51,969 bases of DNA from Pseudomonadota bacterium (GTDB taxonomy: Bacteria; Pseudomonadota; Gammaproteobacteria; Nitrosococcales; Methylophagaceae). Below are positions 19,315-27,642 of the stretch, piece after piece. Numbering within the stretch: position 1 is the first letter of the stretch; each line of letters starts with the position of its first letter. The translations under genes were made by a program, and so were the position numbers. The notes under the pieces were generated by a model, which was not told the DNA's origin, made no database searches, and was given only the letters and a program-made list of their open reading frames with translations. The stretch is from the NCBI GenBank assembly GCA_030576275.1, contig JALIBN010000030.1:52625-104593 (forward strand). Direction: 5' to 3'.

Positions 19315-19674
19315 TTAGGCTAATGTATAGCTGTCTAAACTGGTTGTTAAGTGGCGTGTATGTTTTAGTTTGGTACGTTTTTTGTTGATTTTACGAACTA
19401 CTGCACGTTCAGCTCGTTCGGTCGCACGATCAATTGCGTTATACATGTTTTCTTCGGTATCTTCGATGACCACATCTGGTATACCTGCGAGTACTATTTG
19501 GAGATGGCAATGTTTATCTTCACCGCCACGAGGTCCGTTAATATCGGACAAACGCATGACAATTTTTTGTATATGTTCATCTCTTCTAGTTAGCGCCGCG
19601 ACTAAACGTTGTTTTATATAATTGCGTAGCGCTACTGTCAAAGGAAAAGAGCGAGCTTGAATATCAATTTGCAT
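19315..19674 (-). CDS. hpf: Ribosome hibernation-promoting factor / RaiA family
   Basis: 119-residue S30AE-fold protein that binds the 30S decoding region of idle ribosomes. It begins with the QIDIQARSFPLT strand and contains DINGPRGGEDKHC and ENMYNAIDRATERAERAV, the family helix. The tail is basic. The short length fits stand-alone HPF/YfiA rather than long HPF. It leads a two-gene operon with the YccA-like protein. Confidence 0.88.
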   Translation of the reverse strand: MQIDIQARSFPLTVALRNYIKQRLVAALTRRDEHIQKIVMRLSDINGPRGGEDKHCHLQIVLAGIPDVVIEDTEENMYNAIDRATERAERAVVRKINKKRTKLKHTRHLTTSLDSYTLA

Positions 19675-19791
19675 AGTATTCTCCTAAAGTTAAAAGTGTT
19701 GCGATTCACAGTTTAGATAATAAGTGAGTTTATTCGTTAGTAAAAGTCGAATATTATTGGTAGACTGTTCGTAAAATACGAAGTGTAAAGG

Positions 19792-20700
19792 GTGGAACTT
19801 ATGCTGAACTACAAGCATCTACATTACTTTTGGATTGTAGCAAAAGAAGGCGGTATAGCTCGTGCTAGTGAGCGATTGTTCATAACGCCACAAACTATAA
19901 GTGGTCAAATAACGCTATTAGAAACTTACTTTGGCGCTGAACTGTTTTCTAAAGTAGGACGCAATATCGTGCTTACAGAAACGGGGCGTTTAGTTCTTAA
20001 CTTTGCTGATGAGATTTTTTCACTCGGCAGTGAATTAGAGCAAATGATGAATCACATGCCTGATACTCGACTTAAGCAGTTGAAAATCGGTGTGGTTGAT
20101 GTTGTGCCAAAACCGATAGCACATCGTATATTGTCACCAGCATTACAGATGTCAGAATCAATACGATTAGTTTGCCGGGAAGCAGATCTTGATACCTTGC
20201 TTGCAGAATTAGCCGTTCATCGTTTAGATCTTGTTATAGCTGATCGTCCCATACCTGCTACGGTGAGTACACGAGGATTTAGTCATAAATTGGGTGAATG
20301 TACCGTCAGCTTTTTTGCAACTGAAAAACTGCAGGCACAATTAGTCGGCGATTTTCCCGCTTGTTTAAATAATGCACCATTGCTTTTACCGAGTAGTGGT
20401 AATCAGCTTCGAGCTGATATTGACCAATGGTTAGATAAAAATAGACTCCATCCTCAAATAGTTGCGGAGTTTGATGATAGTGCTTTGATGAAAGCATTCG
20501 GACAAGAAGGCGTCGGGATATTTATTGCTCCTACCGTTATCGAACAAGAAGTATTTCAACAATATAATGTAAAAGTGATAGGTCAAACTAATGAGATCAA
20601 AGAGTCTTTTTATGCAATTTCTGTTGAACGTCGTATTAAGAACCCAGTTGTTTCTAACATAATAGAATCAGCCACTAATTCTTTATTTTCAAATAAATAA
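19792..20700 (+). CDS. nhaR: NhaR, LysR-type activator of nhaA
   Basis: 302 residues. An N-terminal winged helix-turn-helix (about 5-64) starts LNYKHLHYFWIVAKEGGIARA, an opening typical of NhaR, followed by a LysR substrate-binding domain. The frame starts at 19792, but an in-frame ATG at 19801 is equally possible and gives MLNYKHLHYF. It lies 15 bp upstream of nhaA on the same strand, unlike E. coli where nhaR follows nhaA. NhaR responds to intracellular Na+. Confidence 0.9.
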   Translation: MELMLNYKHLHYFWIVAKEGGIARASERLFITPQTISGQITLLETYFGAELFSKVGRNIVLTETGRLVLNFADEIFSLGSELEQMMNHMPDTRLKQLKIGVVDVVPKPIAHRILSPALQMSESIRLVCREADLDTLLAELAVHRLDLVIADRPIPATVSTRGFSHKLGECTVSFFATEKLQAQLVGDFPACLNNAPLLLPSSGNQLRADIDQWLDKNRLHPQIVAEFDDSALMKAFGQEGVGIFIAPTVIEQEVFQQYNVKVIGQTNEIKESFYAISVERRIKNPVVSNIIESATNSLFSNK

Positions 20701-20715
20701 TAAGAGATTAATAAT

Positions 20716-22107
20716 ATGAGTGAAAAAAGAAACTCCCGGATCAAACATAAATCTGGAATTCACTATGCGCCCTTAGAGAAAAGCTTCGATAAGATTATTA
20801 CACCTTTCGAAGAATTTATTCATCGTCAAACAACGAGCGGTCTATTACTAATGGGTACGGCTATTGTTGCCTTAATTCTGGCGAATGGCCCATTAGCAGA
20901 AAGTTATCAACATATTTTACATACACTTATTAGCGTAGGCGTGGGTAGCTGGCAGGTCGAAATGACCTTGCATCACTGGATTAACGATGGCCTTATGGCA
21001 TTGTTTTTCTTTGTTGTGGGCTTAGAGTTAAAACGAGAAATACTAGTTGGTGAACTGGCACAGTTAAGCCATGCTATGTTGCCAATCGGCGCTGCCATTG
21101 GTGGTATGGTGGTACCGGCACTTATTTATTTTGCCATTAACCCAGAAGGCGATGCCGCACTTGGCTGGGGGATCCCAATGGCCACAGATATTGCATTTGC
21201 CATTGGTGCCTTAGCATTATTGGCTAGCCGAGTACCTAAATCATTAATTACATTTTTGGTGGCACTCGCTATTGTTGATGATCTTGGTGCCGTTGTGGTC
21301 ATTGCCTTGTTTTACACTGAAACAATCGTTGTAGCACCCTTGTTGATAGCTGGGGGATTATTTCTGTTATTGCTACTTTTCAATTTACTCGGAATACGTA
21401 AAACGATGCCATATTTATTAGTGGCAGTAGCCCTTTGGTATGGTTTATTGCTTTCAGGCATCCACCCAACATTAGCGGGCATCTTGGGCGCATTGTCCGT
21501 TCCTGCGACACCTAAGTATAATCCCGAACGTTTTAGCCTGCATGTTAAAGGTCTCATGAAACGCTTTGATAGTAGTCATATACCTGGTACAAGCATTATG
21601 ACTAATGATAATTTGCGTGCTGTGGTACAAACCTTGGGTAATGGCGTGAATAGTGTCGAAGCACCTTTACAAAAACTTGAGCATGTTTGGCATATGCCTG
21701 TGGCATATATCATTATTCCAGTTTTTGCCCTAGCGAATGCTGGAATTGCATTAGATATGTCATCGTTTGCTGCTACGTTTACTCATCCCGTTATGCTTGG
21801 CGTTACTCTGGGGCTAGTATTAGGTAAGTTTATTGGTATTGCTGGTGTCAGTTGGTTGCTGTTAAAACTTGGTGTGGCTGAGTTGCCAAAAGATACCCGA
21901 TTTACCCAAATAGCCGGTGTTTCATTATTGGCAGGTATTGGTTTTACGATGTCTATCTTTGTTGCTCAACTTGGGTTTCAAAACAATGAAGATTTATTAT
22001 TAATGGCCAAGACAGGCATATTATTTGCGTCGCTTGTTGCTGGCTTATCTGGTTTTATCTGGCTATATTTAGTCAGCAAACCAGCAGTCGTAGATCCGAA
22101 CAACTAA
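20716..22107 (+). CDS. nhaA: Na+/H+ antiporter NhaA
   Basis: Inner-membrane electrogenic antiporter (2 H+ in, 1 Na+ out). 463 residues with about twelve helices. Diagnostic segments are LHHWINDGLMALFFFVVGLE, GWGIPMATDIAFAIGALALL with the Asp of the transport site, and ALAIVDDLGAVVVIALFY with the paired Asp. The length exceeds E. coli NhaA because of an N-terminal polar extension (about 45 residues) and a loop insertion near residues 270-310. It directly follows nhaR and is therefore likely Na+-induced. Confidence 0.97.
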   Translation: MSEKRNSRIKHKSGIHYAPLEKSFDKIITPFEEFIHRQTTSGLLLMGTAIVALILANGPLAESYQHILHTLISVGVGSWQVEMTLHHWINDGLMALFFFVVGLELKREILVGELAQLSHAMLPIGAAIGGMVVPALIYFAINPEGDAALGWGIPMATDIAFAIGALALLASRVPKSLITFLVALAIVDDLGAVVVIALFYTETIVVAPLLIAGGLFLLLLLFNLLGIRKTMPYLLVAVALWYGLLLSGIHPTLAGILGALSVPATPKYNPERFSLHVKGLMKRFDSSHIPGTSIMTNDNLRAVVQTLGNGVNSVEAPLQKLEHVWHMPVAYIIIPVFALANAGIALDMSSFAATFTHPVMLGVTLGLVLGKFIGIAGVSWLLLKLGVAELPKDTRFTQIAGVSLLAGIGFTMSIFVAQLGFQNNEDLLLMAKTGILFASLVAGLSGFIWLYLVSKPAVVDPNN

Positions 22108-22212
22108 ACGCAATCAATCTGATGACAGTATGAATGGTTAAGACTATTTAAGGCTTGATTTGGCCTAAAAATGTCCATTAGCTTTATCAATTTTTATAGT
22201 GTGAAATAACAA

Positions 22213-23052
22213 ATGGCTGTCGAACAGTTAAAATTGCAATTACTTAAGATCCATCAAAATAAAATATTTGAGTTTATAGTGATTAGTATCATTATATTTT
22301 CTGCCTTGGTAACGGGGGCAAAAACATATGATATCGGCTCGACTATGGCGAATGTTGTAGCGTGGTTAGACATGTTAATAACTGTATTTTTTTTGATTGA
22401 AATACTGATTAGATTGTCCTCCGAGCCCCGATTTTTTGATTTCTTTAAAAAGGGCTGGAATATATTCGACTTTATAATCGTCACGGCTAGTTTATTACCT
22501 GTGGATGGTAACGACACGGTGTTACTAGCCAGATTGTTGAGAATATTTCGAGTTTTACGATTAGTTTCAGTTATTCCTGAATTACGAATTTTGATTGGTG
22601 CCCTTATTAAAGCAATGCCTAGAATGGGCTATATTGTTTTATTAATGTTCATCATCTTTTATATCTATGCTGCAATTGGCAGTTTTATGTTCGAAAATAT
22701 CAATCCTGTTTTGTGGGGCAATATCTCAATCTCAATGTTAACGTTATTTCGCGTTGCGACGTTTGAAGATTGGACGGATGTCATGTATGAAACAATGGCG
22801 GAATATCCGTTAAGTTGGATTTTCTACCTAAGCTTTATATTCCTGACGGCCTTTGTTTTTCTGAATATGATGATCGGCGTCATTCTCGATGTTATGCAAC
22901 GTGAGCACGAAGAATATTACCGTGAATCGGGGGAGGGTGAATCCGCTGAAGTACATTGGATAAAAGAACATACAGAACAAATGGAACAGCGTCTGGATCG
23001 CATTGAATCTTTGTTATTAGAAAATGTGAAACAAAATGTTGCACCCAAATAG
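22213..23052 (+). CDS. Single-domain voltage-gated cation channel (NaChBac/BacNav type)
   Basis: 279 residues. Helices S1-S4 occupy about 18-122; S4 has Arg107, 110, 113 and 116 at every third position, a voltage sensor. The pore loop between S5 and S6 carries TFEDW at 183-187, where BacNav channels have TLESW. S6 ends in LNMMIGVILDVM, followed by an acidic linker and a C-terminal coiled coil (about 247-275), expected to form a tetramer. Known relatives conduct Na+; the Asp in the filter makes selectivity uncertain. It sits 105 bp after nhaA, suggesting a role in Na+ cycling, perhaps with motility or pH homeostasis. Confidence 0.9.
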   Translation: MAVEQLKLQLLKIHQNKIFEFIVISIIIFSALVTGAKTYDIGSTMANVVAWLDMLITVFFLIEILIRLSSEPRFFDFFKKGWNIFDFIIVTASLLPVDGNDTVLLARLLRIFRVLRLVSVIPELRILIGALIKAMPRMGYIVLLMFIIFYIYAAIGSFMFENINPVLWGNISISMLTLFRVATFEDWTDVMYETMAEYPLSWIFYLSFIFLTAFVFLNMMIGVILDVMQREHEEYYRESGEGESAEVHWIKEHTEQMEQRLDRIESLLLENVKQNVAPK

Positions 23053-23175
23053 CTTGATTCAGTAAGTAAGGTTACTTAAGGATGGAAATGGACAAATAAG
23101 CTCTCAAAAAAGCTTTATCTAGATCACTTTTAGCGGTTTATGTTTTTAAATTTTCTCACTAAGAAGCGGCAAATT

Positions 23176-23919
23176 TTAATTTTGATGTAATTGATGGATT
23201 AGTGCGGGGATTTCACTGGGATGGAGCAGGGTATGATGCGGATTGATACCCAATTCAGCATCCAGTGGTTGTTGGTGCTGGATCCACACAGAAGTAATGC
23301 CGCTATTGTTTGCTCCAGTTATATCTGCCGCTAGACTGTCGCCGACATGGATCACTTCATGTGCTTGGCAATTGGCAAGCTTAAGGGCCTTAGTGAAGAT
23401 TGAGCGCGCTGGCTTTTGCTCGGGCTCTTGACCACCAATAATGATGTGATCGACATGCTTAGCGAGATTCACTCGAGCTACTTTTGGAAGCTGCGAAAAC
23501 TCGGGACCGTTGGTGATAACCACGAGGGTAAACAACTTACGTGCTTCAGCCAAGAACGTAAGAATGCCGGGGTAGAAATCAAACGCCTTGAGCCGATCAC
23601 TATCAAACTTGTCTTGTAGGGCTTTAGCTTGTTCATCGCTAATATTCATCACCGCTCGATCAGCCAGTAAGTCACGAATCAACTCAAGCCGAAATACCTC
23701 CTCGCTTTGCTGCTCAATAATGGGCATATATCGCTCGCGCTGGTAGTCATTCCACTCGCGGTAGATCCCTGCGACATACTGTTCTGCAAAGGCCTGACCA
23801 TTAAGGTTTTCGCCATACTGTGCCTCAATGTCCTTTGCCATCAATTGTTTTGCACGCTCATTCGCACCCAGTGTGTCGCACAAGGTTTCATCTAAATCGA
23901 GGAATAGGGCTTTCAGCAT
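23176..23919 (-). CDS. HAD-superfamily hydrolase (YjjG/pyrimidine nucleotidase-like)
   Basis: 247 residues from the ATG at 23919, which starts MLKALFLDLDETLCDT with the nucleophile motif DLDET and has GGAG just upstream; a frame extension to 23967 is unsupported. A helical cap (about 20-95) is followed by motif II LVVITNG, motif III Lys in the QKPARSIFTKAL segment, and motif IV HVGDSLAADITGANNSG. This is a cytosolic phosphatase of unknown substrate, possibly a nucleotide or sugar phosphate. Isolated gene. Confidence 0.9.
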   Translation of the reverse strand: MLKALFLDLDETLCDTLGANERAKQLMAKDIEAQYGENLNGQAFAEQYVAGIYREWNDYQRERYMPIIEQQSEEVFRLELIRDLLADRAVMNISDEQAKALQDKFDSDRLKAFDFYPGILTFLAEARKLFTLVVITNGPEFSQLPKVARVNLAKHVDHIIIGGQEPEQKPARSIFTKALKLANCQAHEVIHVGDSLAADITGANNSGITSVWIQHQQPLDAELGINPHHTLLHPSEIPALIHQLHQN

Positions 23920-23967
23920 TCGTGACTCCAGAACATTATGTAGGGCGGCTAATAATAGCAAAAACAC

Positions 23968-24495
23968 GAATAGGTGACTTGCTCAGCTAACAGAAAAAAA
24001 TGAAATCAAGAGAGCCTTTAGCCGTCTATGCCTATTATGCCTAGGTTTTATAGGTAGAAACTATTTGAAAGAGGCGAAGACTTCATCCGTTTAAAAGAAG
24101 GTGTTAAATACTCTTCACTAATTATTAAAAGCAGACTAGCAGCTTTATAGCTATGTGACATTGTATGGGGAAGGAAAATTGATACTTATCAGTAAATCAA
24201 GATGGCTTTGTTAATTAGCTCGAAGGAAATCTGCTGTGACCTAAAGAAATTGGACATAGCGTGATAGAAAGAAATAAGCTGAACAATGATTCTATCTTCA
24301 TTCTATATCGAAAAAGACTGATAGCAAAAAGTATCCTAGAAATTCTGGAGATAATTAATTGATACTAACTACTAACGCCTGCTCAGCGTTAACATAGTCA
24401 ATCGAAAGGTAAGTGAGGTAAATTGTAGCATCAAGGTCATTCGACAAAAACAGACATACGCAAATTTTCTAAGCTAATCAACCTAAGGCCAAATA
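23968..24495. other. Gene-poor stretch
   Basis: No complete gene. A short plus-strand frame around 24060-24150 (FERGEDFIRLKEGVKYSS-like) has coding appearance but only about 26 residues between stops; it may be debris. No hairpin or repeat of note. Confidence 0.4.
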
Positions 24496-24765
24496 ATGAC
24501 TGAGGCAGAATTTCGAGCACAAGCGATTGCGAAAGGATTCACTGACTTTCAATTCAAGCACTATGCCACTGATACTGACGGTCCATTGCATATGCATAAC
24601 TTTGCAGTAACGCTACTTGTTACTGCAGGAGAGTTCGCTTTGCAATTTGAAGACCGAAAAGCCATCTATCAGACCGGCGAGTGCTGTAACCTTCCCGCAA
24701 ATGTAAGGCATGCGGAGCGTACAGGGTCAACAGGCGCTGAAGTGATTATCGCTAAGAAAGAGTAG
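24496..24765 (+). CDS. Small cupin-domain protein
   Basis: 89 residues forming one compact beta-barrel. The first cupin motif is represented by DGPLHMHNFAVTLLVTAGEFAL, with two His for metal, and the second by TGECCNLPANVRHAE with a third His. The Glu of the canonical motif is not clearly in place. The function is unknown; such stand-alone cupins bind small ligands or metals. No linked operon partner. Confidence 0.75.
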   Translation: MTEAEFRAQAIAKGFTDFQFKHYATDTDGPLHMHNFAVTLLVTAGEFALQFEDRKAIYQTGECCNLPANVRHAERTGSTGAEVIIAKKE

Positions 24766-25009
24766 ATCACTATTCTTTCTATAGATACGAGTGGTTTTAG
24801 GGCATTGAACACTATAAGATTTATGCCTAACCATTGTCTACAACCGATACCTATCGGCGACGCTGACCATCATGTTATATGGCGATTGACGTAAATGATG
24901 CAAATTTATATGCTAGTTTTTTGTAATTGTAAGTTTTGTCTCTCTCATCAGTGAAAGTTATATTATGGTGCATCTAGAAACTACGCCTTCCCTTAAATAT
25001 GGAATTTCA

Positions 25010-25225
25010 TTGAATAAAATGAACCCTAAAAAATTACTTAATAGCAAATGGACAGCCGTAACACCAATAAAAAAAGAAAAGCATTTCATGATGACTGAAA
25101 TAGGATTTAATGAAAATAGAATAGTGATTTCATGTTCTATAGAAGCGGTTATGTCAAAACGCACTATTCCGATAAATTGGTATGATTTAAAAGATGACAA
25201 TAACGGGCTTCACTGCTGGAAATAA
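25010..25225 (+). CDS. TIGR02450-type Trp-rich small protein
   Basis: About 71 residues. The segment NPKKLLNSKWTAVTP is the signature opening of the family, followed by EKHFMMTE, a variable beta strand, an IEAVMSKR block and a Trp-containing end (INWYDLKDDN...HCWK). The proposed TTG start at 25010 gives MNKMNPKKLL, close to family members and preceded by GGAA; ATGs at 24965 and 25019 are alternatives. The function is unknown. Relatives often occur among light- or stress-induced genes of marine gammaproteobacteria. Confidence 0.75.
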   Translation: MNKMNPKKLLNSKWTAVTPIKKEKHFMMTEIGFNENRIVISCSIEAVMSKRTIPINWYDLKDDNNGLHCWK

Positions 25226-25575
25226 ATTAATTGGGGATAAAGCCAGTTCACCAATACCGTCGACAGCCACCTATAAACCAATTAAAGATCCAGCTATCCA
25301 GCCAGCCTTAGATGAAAATACCTCTATTAGTCATTCAAAGTGTTTATTCAAGTTGAGTTTGGAAGTGATTTAAAAGGAGCTATGAATGCAAGCCTATTCA
25401 TAGGGAAGCTCAAGATCGGCTGGGCAATCGAGGTGTCACGTAAGATTCTATCCAGAAGTAAAGCTAGAGTGCCTCTTTGCTGTATGGTCGAAAGTCGATT
25501 TCAATGCATGCACCCTAAAACAGCAACACCATCACTACCTTTAACCCTCTATAAAACGTATACCGATTAAGCAAC
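25226..25575. other. Stretch with possible degraded coding sequence
   Basis: No intact gene. Between about 25405 and 25515 the plus strand reads plausibly as protein only if the frame changes (AQDRLGNRGVT, then YPEVKLECLFAVWSKVDF in another frame), suggesting a frameshifted remnant of an unrecognised gene. Confidence 0.3.
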
Positions 25576-25890
25576 CTATATTACCGACCGTTCCGGCATG
25601 TGCAAGGCAAAACTTAATAGCACACGCTTACCTTTTTCTATTTTTGAAACACTGTGGTCATATAAGTCTGGTCGAAATAGGATAATTCGATTGAAAAGAC
25701 AAAAAATGACGCCTTCCGTTTCGAATATGCCTCCTTGTTTTGCTTTGATTAAGATAAAGTTAAGTTTGTAATAACGTCCACTTTCTATCATATCAAGATG
25801 ACGAGGCACGCTATGTCCTTCTGAATATGTAACCAGATTGATAGCCAATCGGTGTGTAGTTAATAAAGCGCGGTTAATAATACGTTTCAT
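25576..25890 (-). CDS. Small 2OG-Fe(II) oxygenase-like domain protein
   Basis: 104 residues. HSVPRHLD supplies a His-x-Asp pair near 33-38, and LYDHSVSKIEKGKRVLLSFAL supplies the distal His and the Arg expected to bind 2-oxoglutarate, as in prolyl hydroxylase/PKHD-type domains. The protein is short, about the size of the catalytic jelly-roll core alone, so it could be a truncated member. Substrate unknown. No operon partner. Confidence 0.55.
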   Translation of the reverse strand: MKRIINRALLTTHRLAINLVTYSEGHSVPRHLDMIESGRYYKLNFILIKAKQGGIFETEGVIFCLFNRIILFRPDLYDHSVSKIEKGKRVLLSFALHMPERSVI

Positions 25891-26031
25891 GCTGGTAATA
25901 CCTGTGGAAAAGCTTAAAATCTAATATTGCTGGTGAGAGCCACTGTTATCATTATAAGTGCTATGAGCAAAACACATTACATGCCCCCTGGGGCTTTAAT
26001 AGCCTGTTAATTCATTAAAGTTAATATCAAT

Positions 26032-26634
26032 TTATTCGAGACCTATTCCTTTCAAGCTATGGTCAATAACCGGTTCAAGCTCAGATATATCATGGCCACA
26101 ACGGGCCATCGTGGCGGCGCCTCTTAGAGTGGAGGCAAGGCAGAAAGCTTTCACTTTCGCCCCTTTATCTAAGCCTAGTTGTTTTGCCTCATGATCATTA
26201 GTTAATACCTCTGCTAATAATGACTGAACATAAATGCCGGCATCGTTCAACAATTGACTTGCTTCAACGGGAATATCACCGCTTGCCACTTCTGTTTGGC
26301 ACTGGACAATATAGCAACCTCTTGCTTTTGGTGATTCACATTGCACTGACACAATCGACATCATGTATGTCTTAAGGCGTTGCTTTAATGGGTGATCAGT
26401 GTTTTTTAATAAGTCTGACAAACATCCTATTTTATTATCACAATAGAGCTGTGTTGCCCTAAGAAATAGCGCTTCTTTATTGCCATATGTACTGTACAGA
26501 CTAGGCTTATTAATTCCCATTCGTTGCGTCAGTTCAGACAAGGAAGCACCGATATAGCCTTTTTCCCAAAAGACATCCATCGCCGCGATAAGCGCTACGT
26601 CTTCATTAAATATTTTTTTTCGACCCACTGCCAT
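26032..26634 (-). CDS. TetR-family repressor
   Basis: 200 residues from the ATG at 26634 (MAVGRKKIF); a 12-residue extension upstream is open but unlikely. The N-terminal helix-turn-helix (about 8-55) includes KGYIGASLSELTQRMGINKPSLYSTYGNKEALF. The C-terminal ligand-binding half is unassigned. It is divergent from the SDR gene at 26756, and two palindromic sites lie between them, so it most likely represses both. Confidence 0.92.
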   Translation of the reverse strand: MAVGRKKIFNEDVALIAAMDVFWEKGYIGASLSELTQRMGINKPSLYSTYGNKEALFLRATQLYCDNKIGCLSDLLKNTDHPLKQRLKTYMMSIVSVQCESPKARGCYIVQCQTEVASGDIPVEASQLLNDAGIYVQSLLAEVLTNDHEAKQLGLDKGAKVKAFCLASTLRGAATMARCGHDISELEPVIDHSLKGIGLE

Positions 26635-26672
26635 GATGGCTCTCCAAACTTTGGAATAATGTTTTGACATAT

Positions 26673-26715
26673 TGTACCGACTGGTATAGATTAGTCAAAT
26701 GTACCGATCGGTACA
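26673..26715. promoter_or_regulatory. Twin TetR operators overlapping a promoter
   Basis: TGTACCGATCGGTACA at 26700-26715 is a perfect 16-bp palindrome; TGTACCGACTGGTATA at 26673-26688 is a near copy. A TTGACA -35 at 26664-26669, a 17-bp spacer and TAGATT at 26687-26692 form a plus-strand promoter for the SDR gene whose spacer is covered by the first site. Binding there would block transcription. Confidence 0.8.
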
Positions 26716-26755
26716 GAATTGTGTTCAACCATCTTAACAATAGGAATTATTAATT

Positions 26756-27490
26756 ATGTCTATCTCTGTAAATAACAAGGTTGCTTTAGTAACTGGAGCC
26801 AACCGAGGTATTGGCAAAGCGATTGTCGAATCGTTCTTGAAGCACGGCGCTAAAAAGGTTTATTTAGCTGTTCGTGACCCTGCATCTACAAAAGCATTGG
26901 AAGATCAGTTTGGAAGCAAGGTAGTAACGCTACGAGCTGACGTCTCAGATGCTGATTCAATCAAACAGTTAGCAAAACAAGCTAAAGATGTGGACATTGT
27001 GGTCAATAATGCCGGCATTATGCGTTTAGCATCACCATTAAGTGAGAATGCCGAAGAAGCATTAACTCAGGAACTAGATATTAATGTATTCGGTCTATTA
27101 CGCGTTGCTAATGCTTTTGCTGAAACATTAGAAGCGAACAAAGGTGCACTGGTACAGCTAAACTCTATTGCTTCTATTAAAACGTTTGCTGACATGTCGA
27201 CCTATTGCGCTTCAAAAGCGGCATCATATTCGCTAACTCAGGGATTAAAAGATAAGTTCGCAGAAAAAGGTGTTAGTGTTCTCAGTGTTCATCCCGGCCC
27301 AATTGCAACAGATATGGGCGAAAGTGCTGGGTTTGAAGATGCTCCTGATGCTACTTTAGTCTCAGAAGGTATCGTTACAGCTCTTGAAAATGGCGATTTT
27401 CATTTATTTCCAGATGAGCTCGCGAAACAATTTGAAGCTGCCTATCAGAGCTTTTCCGATAACATCATTACAGCCAATTTGTCAGTCTAA
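26756..27490 (+). CDS. Short-chain dehydrogenase/reductase
   Basis: NAD(P)-dependent oxidoreductase of 244 residues. The cofactor motif TGANRGIGKA is near residue 14, NNAGIM near 84, the catalytic Ser is in LNSIASI, and Tyr-x-x-x-Lys is in YCASKAAS. The substrate is not predictable. It is controlled by the divergent TetR gene, suggesting induction by an aldehyde, ketone or other small toxic compound. Confidence 0.92.
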   Translation: MSISVNNKVALVTGANRGIGKAIVESFLKHGAKKVYLAVRDPASTKALEDQFGSKVVTLRADVSDADSIKQLAKQAKDVDIVVNNAGIMRLASPLSENAEEALTQELDINVFGLLRVANAFAETLEANKGALVQLNSIASIKTFADMSTYCASKAASYSLTQGLKDKFAEKGVSVLSVHPGPIATDMGESAGFEDAPDATLVSEGIVTALENGDFHLFPDELAKQFEAAYQSFSDNIITANLSV

Positions 27491-27642
27491 ATAAGAGACT
27501 AAATCTAAACGCCGTTCGCTCAATCAGTGACTAACGCTGTCGCTGATGTCGAACCGCGCAGGTCTGACGCTCATTAAGTCTTGCCTGTAGGACACTCACA
27601 AAATTACAGAGGCATTGCCTCTTAAATATTAAGGGAATCTAA

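Noticed and set aside
25340-25570. 76-residue plus-strand ORF
   Set aside because: No family resemblance; better explained as a frame through decayed sequence.
27491-27640. Possible attC/integron-like site in the repeat-like text after the SDR gene
   Set aside because: No matching RYYYAAC/GTTRRRY core pair could be aligned.
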